Shown here one piece after another: positions 1-5,970 of a DNA stretch of 8,283 nt; position 1 is the stretch's first letter, and each line of letters starts with the position of its first letter. The translations under genes were made by a program, and so were the position numbers. The notes under the pieces are model-generated. The model was not told where the DNA came from. It was given only the letters and a program-made list of their open reading frames with translations, and did no database searches. The DNA is from Dehalococcoidia bacterium UBA1152 (GTDB lineage Bacteria; Chloroflexota; Dehalococcoidia; Lucifugimonadales; UBA2962): NCBI GenBank assembly GCA_002311285.1, contig DBZU01000012.1:2085-10367 (forward strand), given 5' to 3'.

Positions 1-1162
1 AGGGAAGAGGTCCCAATCCACTTGACACAACCATCCCTATAGTGGCGACGCCCATGATGGAACCTAGATGTTTTCTGCCGAAATAATTTGGGAAAATTAC
101 AATCATTGTTGTGTAGATCAGACCTTGGGTTAATCCGATTAAAATGCCGTAAATTACCGCTTGCCACAAATCGTAGATAGCCAACGTCCAGAGCATGGCA
201 GCCATTAGTATTATTTGGCCAATAGCAAGCAGCAGACGATTAGGGATTCTATCCAAAAGATATCCTGTTCCGATTGTACTCAGTACTGCAGCTCCGGCAG
301 TTATACTTAGAATTAAAGTTGCCTCCGTATTCCCAATGCCTCTAGAGTTCATGATGGATATATGGTGGAACGTCAAGCCGGTGCCAATTAAGGAACCGGC
401 TGTTCCCGCAAATATTAATAGCCAAAAAGCTTTTGTTTTCATGGCTTCTTTAGCAGTCCAGTTTTCCTCATCTAACAATGTTGGCGGATCTTTTGTCTTT
501 ATCAGTTTCACAGTACCAATATCTGGCTTTAATCCGACCGATTCGGGGCTACGGCGAACAAGGAGGATCGCAGGGGGTATTAACACAATCCATATTGCAA
601 TACCAAGTATCATCCATGTATCTCTCCATCCATTGTTTACAATAAGGATATATATTAATGGCGGTAAAACCATCTCTCCAATCGGTGATGCCAAAGAAGT
701 GATTGCTATAGCTTTACCTCGAAGTCGAACAAACCAAACATTAACTGTACTAGTGGCCACCATAGCAAGTGCTGTTTGTCCTAAGCTTCGAATCCCCCAA
801 AAACCAAAAAAAAGGTGCACTGGGTGTGAGACATGTCCCATTAATAAAGTTGCTAACCCAAAGAGTCCCGCAACCACAGTCAAGACAACACGAGCACCAA
901 ACTTATCAAATGCCCTGCCTGCAATAACTGCTCCTACAAACGCACATATTGATCCCGCACTATATACAGCTGAAACTGTCGTTCGTGACCAACCTGTATC
1001 ATGGATTATTGGATCTACAAATACGGCGACAATAAAGGTTTGTCCAGGGCCAGACATAAACATTCCAAGCGAGGCCACAGCGACGATTACCCATCCATAG
1101 TTAAATGGAATGGAATTGATCCATGAATGATTCGGGCCAGATTTACGTCTTGAAAAGATCAA
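1..1162 (-). CDS. MFS transporter, monocarboxylate/OFA-like, C-terminus beyond the window
   Basis: Inner-membrane secondary transporter of the major facilitator superfamily. About 387 codons are visible and the frame is still open at base 1. The first membrane segment is at about residues 22-44. The loop after the second segment carries the MFS signature GRAFDKFGAR (82-91). A polar central loop begins RRSPESVGLKPD (203-214), and the C-terminal half includes FGRKHLGSIMG. These features resemble the oxalate/formate and monocarboxylate-type MFS proteins, but the substrate is unknown. No ATG precedes the first membrane segment. The first in-frame ATG is residue 34 (base 1063), inside that segment, so I place the start at TTG 1162. 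No good Shine-Dalgarno is seen. The gene follows the dehydrogenase stop by 12 bp in the same frame, so the two are probably co-transcribed. The family is confident; the exact start is not. Confidence 0.85.
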   Translation of the reverse strand, partial: MIFSRRKSGPNHSWINSIPFNYGWVIVAVASLGMFMSGPGQTFIVAVFVDPIIHDTGWSRTTVSAVYSAGSICAFVGAVIAGRAFDKFGARVVLTVVAGLFGLATLLMGHVSHPVHLFFGFWGIRSLGQTALAMVATSTVNVWFVRLRGKAIAITSLASPIGEMVLPPLIYILIVNNGWRDTWMILGIAIWIVLIPPAILLVRRSPESVGLKPDIGTVKLIKTKDPPTLLDEENWTAKEAMKTKAFWLLIFAGTAGSLIGTGLTFHHISIMNSRGIGNTEATLILSITAGAAVLSTIGTGYLLDRIPNRLLLAIGQIILMAAMLWTLAIYDLWQAVIYGILIGLTQGLIYTTMIVIFPNYFGRKHLGSIMGVATIGMVVSSGLGPLP

Positions 1163-1174
1163 ATAGCTATTTAT

Positions 1175-2152
1175 CTAATACCACATGCTTTTATCAACAA
1201 TATTTATCAGTCGTTCACCCTTTGCAAAGCGTCTCGCATTTTCAAGTAGTATCTTAAATTTACGCTCGTTGACATCTCCTCCTGCTCCATCTTCTTTAGC
1301 AGCGACATGAGGAGTTAAGATAACATTTGAGAGATTCCACAATTTGTGGTTTTTCGGTAGCGGTTCAGTGTCATAAACGTCTAAACCTGCCCCAGCAATT
1401 TTACCTAATTCTATGGCTGAAACAAGATCATCAAGGTCAGTAGTTTTACCTCTGCCAATGTTTATGAAATATGCCGATGGTTTCATTAGGGAGAATACGT
1501 CTAAATTAAAGAAAGATTCATTTTTTGGCGTATGCGGCATAGTAACAATAATAAAATCGCCTTTTCCAATCACTTTCTCGTATTCATCCGGTGTAACGAG
1601 CTCGTCCACCGAGTCTGGCGCCATTAAAACTCTTGGATCAATGCCAATAATATGCATGCCAAAGCTTTTACAGTGTTTCGCGGTTTCACTTCCTATTCCA
1701 CCAACGCCAAATATTATCGCAGTTGCGTCAGGCAGATAGACAAACGGTTTATCATTAGCTTCAACATCGTATGACCGTTCAGATTGAGCTTTCAAGTATC
1801 CAGTTATGCCGCGTGACAAGCCTAAAACATACATCATTATGTGAGCACTTATATGGTCATTATAAACTCCCCGAAAGTTTGTTACAGTTACCGAACTTTC
1901 AGTTAACCGGTCGTAGTAAAAACCGGGCGGCGGAGCAGCATGATGCGCCTGTATCCATCTAAGTTGTTTTGCTTTTGTGAGCAATTTATTGGGTACAAAT
2001 CCAAAGGCAGCGTCTGCATCACTAATCTGTGCCTTAGCTTCATGATCATCGTTTGTAACAATCACATTAAATTCTGCCAACTCTACATCTAATTTTTCTG
2101 CCCAACTTTTTTGTAAGGGTGAAAGTGTCGGCATCAAAATGAGTTTATACAT
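1175..2152 (-). CDS. D-2-hydroxyacid dehydrogenase, NAD(P)-dependent
   Basis: Cytosolic oxidoreductase of the D-isomer-specific 2-hydroxyacid dehydrogenase family, interconverting 2-keto acids and D-2-hydroxy acids. The 325 residues match the family's usual 310-340. The Rossmann nucleotide loop is GVGGIG (149-154), and an acidic residue ends the next strand (GID, D172), which favours NAD. The expected catalytic triad is present: Arg234 in INIGRG, Glu263 in DTEP and His282 in LTPH. The N-terminal catalytic subdomain contains RWIQAHHAAPPPG (65-77). The ATG at 2152 is preceded by AAGGA with 10-nt spacing. The neighbouring MFS transporter lies immediately downstream and an SDR is divergent, suggesting a hydroxy- or keto-acid uptake and redox module. 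Family members range over glyoxylate/hydroxypyruvate, lactate and phosphoglycerate enzymes. I cannot choose among them. Confidence 0.93.
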   Translation of the reverse strand: MYKLILMPTLSPLQKSWAEKLDVELAEFNVIVTNDDHEAKAQISDADAAFGFVPNKLLTKAKQLRWIQAHHAAPPPGFYYDRLTESSVTVTNFRGVYNDHISAHIMMYVLGLSRGITGYLKAQSERSYDVEANDKPFVYLPDATAIIFGVGGIGSETAKHCKSFGMHIIGIDPRVLMAPDSVDELVTPDEYEKVIGKGDFIIVTMPHTPKNESFFNLDVFSLMKPSAYFINIGRGKTTDLDDLVSAIELGKIAGAGLDVYDTEPLPKNHKLWNLSNVILTPHVAAKEDGAGGDVNERKFKILLENARRFAKGERLINIVDKSMWY

Positions 2153-2162
2153 GAAAAAGGTT

Positions 2163-2167
2163 TCCTT
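2163..2167 (-). promoter_or_regulatory. Ribosome binding site of the D-2-hydroxyacid dehydrogenase
   Basis: The minus strand reads AAGGA, then ten bases, then the ATG ending at 2150. This supports the start at 2152. It is one of only two good Shine-Dalgarno sequences in the window. Confidence 0.6.
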
Positions 2168-2215
2168 ATGGGATTTGTATAACCTATTGTAAATAAAAGC
2201 ACTGGGGGCCGGTAT

Positions 2216-2244
2216 TTGTAAATTACGTAATTTCTAATCATAAT
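2216..2244 (+). promoter_or_regulatory. Candidate sigma-70 promoter driving the SDR gene
   Basis: A -35-like TTGTAA (2216-2221, four of six consensus bases) and a -10-like CATAAT (2239-2244, five of six) are separated by exactly 17 bp. Transcription would start near 2251, leaving a leader of roughly 80 nt before the SDR ATG at 2333. The spacer is almost filled by a perfect palindrome. The assignment rests on consensus match only; in AT-rich DNA such matches also arise by chance. Confidence 0.45.
2220..2233. promoter_or_regulatory. Perfect 14-bp palindrome, probable repressor operator
   Basis: AAATTACGTAATTT is its own reverse complement over all 14 bases. It lies between the divergent dehydrogenase (minus) and SDR (plus) genes, inside the spacer of the candidate SDR promoter and overlapping the last two bases of its -35 box. 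A protein bound here would block polymerase, which is the usual geometry for a TetR-, MarR- or GntR-type repressor. No regulator gene is in the window, so the binding protein is unknown. The same TACGTAA core recurs at 5871-5877. Confidence 0.5.
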
Positions 2245-2332
2245 CACATTAATATTATTATTTATGATGTGTATAGGCATAAATGCGTATAAGGTAATAA
2301 AAAGGGACAACCACGAAAAGATTGGGGGCAAA

Positions 2333-3115
2333 ATGCGATTAAAAGATAGATTGGCGATAGTAACGGGCGGAAGCTCGGGGATTGGGCGAGCGATTTCGAT
2401 AACTCTTGCAAGCGAAGGAGCTCATGTTATCGTGTCAGATATCGATGAAACTCCTAAACGGGGTAAATATCATGAAAAAAATACAACTACTCCTACCGCT
2501 GAAGAGATAATTAAGTCAGGAGGGCAGGGCACCTTTCTAAAATGCGATATGTCAGACGACCAGCAAATAAAAAAACTGGTGGCTAAAACTATTGACCAAC
2601 ACAAACGATTGGACATCTTGGTAAACAATGCTGGGATCTGCTTCACTACCGACAGTCAAGATACCACCACTGCGGCTTTTGACAATCTAATGGACATAAA
2701 TTTACGAGGGGTCTTTTTAGCAAGTAAATATTCACTCCCTCATATTAAGAAATCTAAAACCGGCAGAATCATAAATATAGCATCCGTACATGCGTTTAAT
2801 GGTGGCGGTGGCCCAGCATATGCCGCAAGCAAAGCAGGTGTTGTAAACCTAACTAAGGATACTGCAGTGGAACTGGCTCCACATGGCGGTACAGTTAATG
2901 CAATATGTCCCGGGTACATCGAAACAGCAATCCAGGACGATCTTACAGAACAGGATATAATCGAATCGGCAGAAAAAACCCCCCTTCCACGCTTAGGGTT
3001 GCCAAAAGATATCGGACTTGCAGCTTTGTTTCTTGCATCTGATGACGCTGAGTGGATAACGGGTATATCTTTAATTGTTGATGGAGGACTATTAGCACCG
3101 TTACCAGTGAGTTGA
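2333..3115 (+). CDS. Short-chain dehydrogenase/reductase (SDR), classical type
   Basis: Cytosolic NAD(P)-dependent oxidoreductase acting on an alcohol or ketone, 260 residues. The cofactor loop is TGGSSGIG (11-18). Asp36 at the end of the second strand favours NAD(H). NNAG is at 98-101. The catalytic set is complete: Asn123, Ser151, Tyr163 and Lys167 (YAASK), followed by PGYIET (193-198). The frame is open back to an ATG at 2264, but the SDR fold begins at MRLKDRLAIVTGG, so I start at 2333; GGGGG five bases before it may act as a weak ribosome site. A roughly ten-residue polar insertion after Asp36 (about 39-56, lysine- and threonine-rich) is longer than usual for the family. The gene diverges from the hydroxyacid dehydrogenase/MFS pair and converges with the EamA gene, 14 bp apart. 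The substrate cannot be named. Confidence 0.92.
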   Translation: MRLKDRLAIVTGGSSGIGRAISITLASEGAHVIVSDIDETPKRGKYHEKNTTTPTAEEIIKSGGQGTFLKCDMSDDQQIKKLVAKTIDQHKRLDILVNNAGICFTTDSQDTTTAAFDNLMDINLRGVFLASKYSLPHIKKSKTGRIINIASVHAFNGGGGPAYAASKAGVVNLTKDTAVELAPHGGTVNAICPGYIETAIQDDLTEQDIIESAEKTPLPRLGLPKDIGLAALFLASDDAEWITGISLIVDGGLLAPLPVS

Positions 3116-3129
3116 ATTTAACCTGATAG

Positions 3130-4029
3130 CTAAAGTAGAGAGATGCCTGATACTCCGACTACTATCATTATCACAGCAAATGATCTCTGAATGAGTGAGT
3201 CCCTGTCTAAAGGTTCAGCCAGTATTCTTATGTAAGTTAAACTGAGCAGAGCAGCAAGCAATACGGTAAACAAGGGCCGGGTAGACATAACAGCAGTTGC
3301 TAGTGATACAGGGCCTTTATCAATTGCAACTGTAGAAAACCATAATGCGCCAAATGCTAGCACTCCTTCGCTAAAAATTATTATTGAAAGCCCCTTTACG
3401 TTTTTTATGAACATTATGGTTTCTTTGGCTGTTTTTGCGGTAATTGGTAAAAGCATTAAGGGAATCGCAGTACCTATTCCTCGGTATGCAAAAACATTCC
3501 AAAATGACATTTCATCTAAAGCGACTTTTGTTAGGCTCAGACCTGCTCCAAAAAACACGCTCGCTACAATCATCACAAAGAACCATACTCCCACACTTGC
3601 AGTTCCAGCCCCAGTTCTTTTTAATGAAATTAGGACCGCCCCTAAAACAGTGACCAAAATGGCCAACCATTGCCAAATGGTTAAATTTTCCTTTAGAAAT
3701 ATCACAGCAATGATCGCTACAAAAACGGGAGCGGTCTGGTATACCGAAGCCACAACTGAAGCATCTTGATTCCTTAACGCCATAAACATAAGTTGAAGTG
3801 ATATCCCGGTTAACAAACCGGAGCTGCAGGCTATTAATATGTGAAGTGTTGAATAGGAGTCAAAACCTACAAATGCTATTGGTATAAGCGATCCCGGAAG
3901 CTGCAGTGCTCCGGCAAATATCATAAATGTCCGCGTGCTTGGCGAATGCTTTTCTATGACTATTTTGTCGAGTATTCCTACGCCAGCAAAACCAATTGCC
4001 GATACAATAGCAGCGAAAACCCAGTCCAT
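3130..4029 (-). CDS. EamA/DMT-superfamily transporter
   Basis: Inner-membrane drug/metabolite transporter made of two EamA repeats, 299 residues, the standard family length. Ten hydrophobic segments can be seen at about 2-21, 33-54, 61-85, 91-113, 119-136, 146-166, 178-196, 212-233, 241-265 and 281-298. The first repeat ends with the typical pattern VYQTAPVFVAIIAVIFLKE (96-114), and the second has the matching region around ATAVMSTRPLFTVLLAALL. Family members mostly export amino acids or other small metabolites. Its ATG shares one base with the stop of the methyltransferase upstream (TAATG), so the two are probably translationally coupled; AGGT five bases before the ATG may help. The coupling suggests that transporter and methyltransferase act on the same compound, but this is inference. 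Confidence 0.9.
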   Translation of the reverse strand: MDWVFAAIVSAIGFAGVGILDKIVIEKHSPSTRTFMIFAGALQLPGSLIPIAFVGFDSYSTLHILIACSSGLLTGISLQLMFMALRNQDASVVASVYQTAPVFVAIIAVIFLKENLTIWQWLAILVTVLGAVLISLKRTGAGTASVGVWFFVMIVASVFFGAGLSLTKVALDEMSFWNVFAYRGIGTAIPLMLLPITAKTAKETIMFIKNVKGLSIIIFSEGVLAFGALWFSTVAIDKGPVSLATAVMSTRPLFTVLLAALLSLTYIRILAEPLDRDSLIQRSFAVIMIVVGVSGISLL

Positions 4030-4640
4030 TAATTACCTATCTTAGTCATACTGGCTATCCATGCCGATGCGCCGTCTGAATGTGCGGTGGTTTCATATAT
4101 AGTTTGACGAATCGAGATATCTGTCCATCCTTTGGCAAAGATTTCTTTTATCTCATGGCGAGTGATACGTCTCGGACCATCAACTCCAGGTTCGAATTCA
4201 TTCCAAGCTATTATATGGCAACGGCCTTCTGGACTAACTATTCTTTCCAAAACTTTCCGGTATTTATTTCTAGCTATATCGCTAAACCCATGAAAGACGC
4301 CCGAGTCCAAAATAGTATCAAACTGCACATTTTGAAAATCATATTCAAGTAAGTCAGCACAAATCAATTTGAGTTCGGCCTTATTTGCATCAGCTTTAAG
4401 CTTAGCGATTTCTATCGCTTTAGAAGAAACATCGATCCCGACAACTTCAAATCCCTGCTTGGATAAAATAATTGCATTCTCCGCAGTACCACATCCAAGG
4501 TCAACAACCTTGCCTTTGAACTCACCGTTGTCCAACAAGTCCATAACAGCTTTTTGTGGCCTGTCAATCTCCCATATTGGGCTTTCGTCAAGGTAAATTC
4601 GTTGAAAAAAATCTATCTGTTTACTTTTTGATCTGTTCAT
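4029..4640 (-). CDS. Class I SAM-dependent methyltransferase, TPMT/UbiE-like
   Basis: Small cytosolic methyltransferase of 203 residues with a Rossmann-like fold. Motif I is VVDLGCGTAEN (45-55), an Asp (D70) ends the second strand to hold the SAM ribose, and CADLLEY (95-100) is the motif around the adenine. The N-terminal segment ESPIWEIDRPQ (19-29) resembles the substrate-side lid of small thiopurine-methyltransferase-like proteins. FHGFSD (116-121) and PGVDGPRR (151-158) also recur in this bacterial group. The acceptor may be a small thiol, selenium or other metabolite, but this is not determined. The ATG at 4640 follows GGGATGAG, a weak ribosome site. The gene lies 89 bp after the phosphotriesterase-family gene and overlaps the EamA gene by one base. 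Confidence 0.88.
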   Translation of the reverse strand: MNRSKSKQIDFFQRIYLDESPIWEIDRPQKAVMDLLDNGEFKGKVVDLGCGTAENAIILSKQGFEVVGIDVSSKAIEIAKLKADANKAELKLICADLLEYDFQNVQFDTILDSGVFHGFSDIARNKYRKVLERIVSPEGRCHIIAWNEFEPGVDGPRRITRHEIKEIFAKGWTDISIRQTIYETTAHSDGASAWIASMTKIGN

Positions 4641-4729
4641 AACTCATCCCAGCTTAATTTTCCCTGATATTCACCTAAAATAAACACAAATATGTTCTGT
4701 TTTAAGGCTAAATCGTAGAGGGCGGCGTA

Positions 4730-5830
4730 CTATTTAATTGTCAGTGCTTTCGCTGGATTTTCCACAAATAACGAGTCAATTTGGCCTTGAGAATACCCCT
4801 TATATTTCATTCTTGGAATTATTTGAGATAGTAAGTAGAAATATCCGTGTCCGCCGTACTTAAATAACCTGTCTTTAGTACATATATCATGTGCTACGAC
4901 TATCTTATCCTGATAACCTTGATCCATTATCCATGCTATATCCGCTATTCGCTTTGCGTCATTCGGCATGTCTATGTCTACATTACCATTGTAATAATGC
5001 TGTTCGCGGCCAAATAAGTCCCATTCCATATACACTCCAGCTTTAGCTATAGCCATTAAAGTGTCTTTTTTAAACACAGTCCTATCTAAATGCCCGATTA
5101 TCGTATGGTATAAATCCGTACCCACTTCATCCAGTACATCCAATATCTCTAAAGGTGCAGTCTCATCACGGCCTGGGTGTATCAGTAAAGGAAAGCCGGT
5201 AATGCTTTGAGCTCTTCCAGCCGCTCTTAACACTTTACGTTCATTATCTGTAAGAGGCCAGGAACATCCAATTTCGCCTATAATTCCAGCTTTGATTCGA
5301 TCCGGCCCATCATATTCACCGGAATCTGTTACCGCATCCAATCCATAAGTTAAGTCAGACACAATTTTAGCCTCTATGTCCTCTTCAGTTTTAGCATTCA
5401 TTTCTTTTGGGTGAGCCACATCAACATAATGGCCTGAACCCATAACGATATTTAAGCCGGTTTTTCGGGAAATCGTTGCTAATGCTGAGGGATTGCGACC
5501 TATATCCGGGATAGTAACGTCGACTAACGTTCCACCACCGAAATCTTTATAGTAGTTTGCTTCAATAATCGCATTCTCCACGTCAGATATTAGATAGTTG
5601 TCTTCATTGGGAGCAAAATGGTACCTAACCAAGCCTACATTTTCCTGCGATAACGTCTCGTGGTATATATCAGCTACTTTTGATACTCCGGGTACTGTTG
5701 ACATATGAGGTAACACTTCAGTTAAGTCTATAATCAAGTGTTCATGGGTCAATGTAATTCCCAGTGCAGACGGATTTACTGCCCCTAAAACTGTTTGCAC
5801 CATTCCCGATGGTACTTTTCCCATATTCAT
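4730..5830 (-). CDS. Phosphotriesterase-family metal-dependent hydrolase
   Basis: Amidohydrolase-superfamily TIM barrel of 366 residues, related to phosphotriesterase and PTER proteins. The binuclear metal ligands can be placed: H29 and H31 in THEH, E186 in GIIGEIG, H218 in LLIHPG, H247 in IIGHLDR and D315 in VAHD. A glutamate sits at the bridging position, where true phosphotriesterase has a carboxylated lysine, as in the phosphotriesterase-homology group. Activity is therefore more likely on a lactone, ester or related bond than on organophosphates. Other family landmarks are GSGHYVDVAHP (131-141), EWDLFG (269-274) and YGGHGY (325-330). The ATG at 5830 has AAGGA six bases upstream, which favours it over Met3. 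The gene diverges from the aminotransferase and heads a likely unit with the methyltransferase and EamA genes. Confidence 0.92.
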   Translation of the reverse strand: MNMGKVPSGMVQTVLGAVNPSALGITLTHEHLIIDLTEVLPHMSTVPGVSKVADIYHETLSQENVGLVRYHFAPNEDNYLISDVENAIIEANYYKDFGGGTLVDVTIPDIGRNPSALATISRKTGLNIVMGSGHYVDVAHPKEMNAKTEEDIEAKIVSDLTYGLDAVTDSGEYDGPDRIKAGIIGEIGCSWPLTDNERKVLRAAGRAQSITGFPLLIHPGRDETAPLEILDVLDEVGTDLYHTIIGHLDRTVFKKDTLMAIAKAGVYMEWDLFGREQHYYNGNVDIDMPNDAKRIADIAWIMDQGYQDKIVVAHDICTKDRLFKYGGHGYFYLLSQIIPRMKYKGYSQGQIDSLFVENPAKALTIK

Positions 5831-5836
5831 ATTATG

Positions 5837-5841
5837 TCCTT
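5837..5841 (-). promoter_or_regulatory. Ribosome binding site of the phosphotriesterase-family gene
   Basis: The minus strand reads AAGGA, six bases, then ATG (5828-5830). The spacing suits the first ATG and is too long for the in-frame ATG two codons on, so it decides the start. Confidence 0.6.
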
Positions 5842-5870
5842 AGCTGTTTTCAAGTTTGATACTATTTAGA

Positions 5871-5883
5871 TACGTAAGTTTAC
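5871..5883. promoter_or_regulatory. Possible operator in the hydrolase/aminotransferase divergent region
   Basis: TACGTAAGTTTAC contains the palindrome TACGTA and an inverted repeat GTAA-GT-TTAC (5874-5883). Its first seven bases equal the core of the perfect palindrome at 2220-2233. It lies 41 bp upstream of the hydrolase ATG and 87 bp before the aminotransferase ATG, so a bound regulator could affect either gene. The match is short and could be chance in AT-rich DNA. Confidence 0.3.
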
Positions 5884-5924
5884 ATATGTCTTTCACTAAA
5901 TCAACAATGTAACTTATCATTCAG

Positions 5925-5952
5925 TTGTAATCTGCAAGGAATTACATAAATA
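5925..5952 (+). promoter_or_regulatory. Weak candidate promoter of the class III aminotransferase
   Basis: TTGTAA (5925-5930), the same -35-like hexamer as before the SDR gene, is followed after 16 bp by TAAATA (5947-5952), a poor -10 match. Transcription would start close to the ATG at 5971, giving a leader of only about ten bases. That would fit the lack of a Shine-Dalgarno at usable spacing: the only AAGGA is about 30 bases upstream of the ATG. Confidence 0.22.
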
Positions 5953-5970
5953 AAACAAGTCGAATACAAG

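Noticed and set aside
195..1100. A 301-codon open frame on the plus strand
   Set aside because: It is antisense to the MFS gene. The minus frame has the membrane pattern and the MFS motif GRAFDKFGAR; the plus frame has no recognisable domain.
2134..2331. A 65-codon minus-strand frame over the divergent region
   Set aside because: It overlaps the start of the dehydrogenase in another frame, covers the palindrome and promoter, and shows no family motif.
2264..2332. Extended SDR start 23 codons upstream
   Set aside because: The SDR fold begins at the ATG at 2333; the extra residues are not SDR-like and lie in the likely leader.
3116..3129. Bidirectional terminator between the convergent SDR and EamA genes
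   Set aside because: The gap is 14 bp and neither it nor the flanks form a convincing GC-rich hairpin with a T run.
3407..3769. A 120-codon plus-strand frame, and a shorter overlapping one at 3444-3653
   Set aside because: Both are antisense to the EamA gene, whose two-repeat membrane pattern is clear.
4641..4729. Hairpin or promoter before the methyltransferase
   Set aside because: Only a short AT-only inverted repeat (AAACA/TGTTT type) is seen, with no good -35/-10 pair; I treat the gap as spacer within a likely operon.
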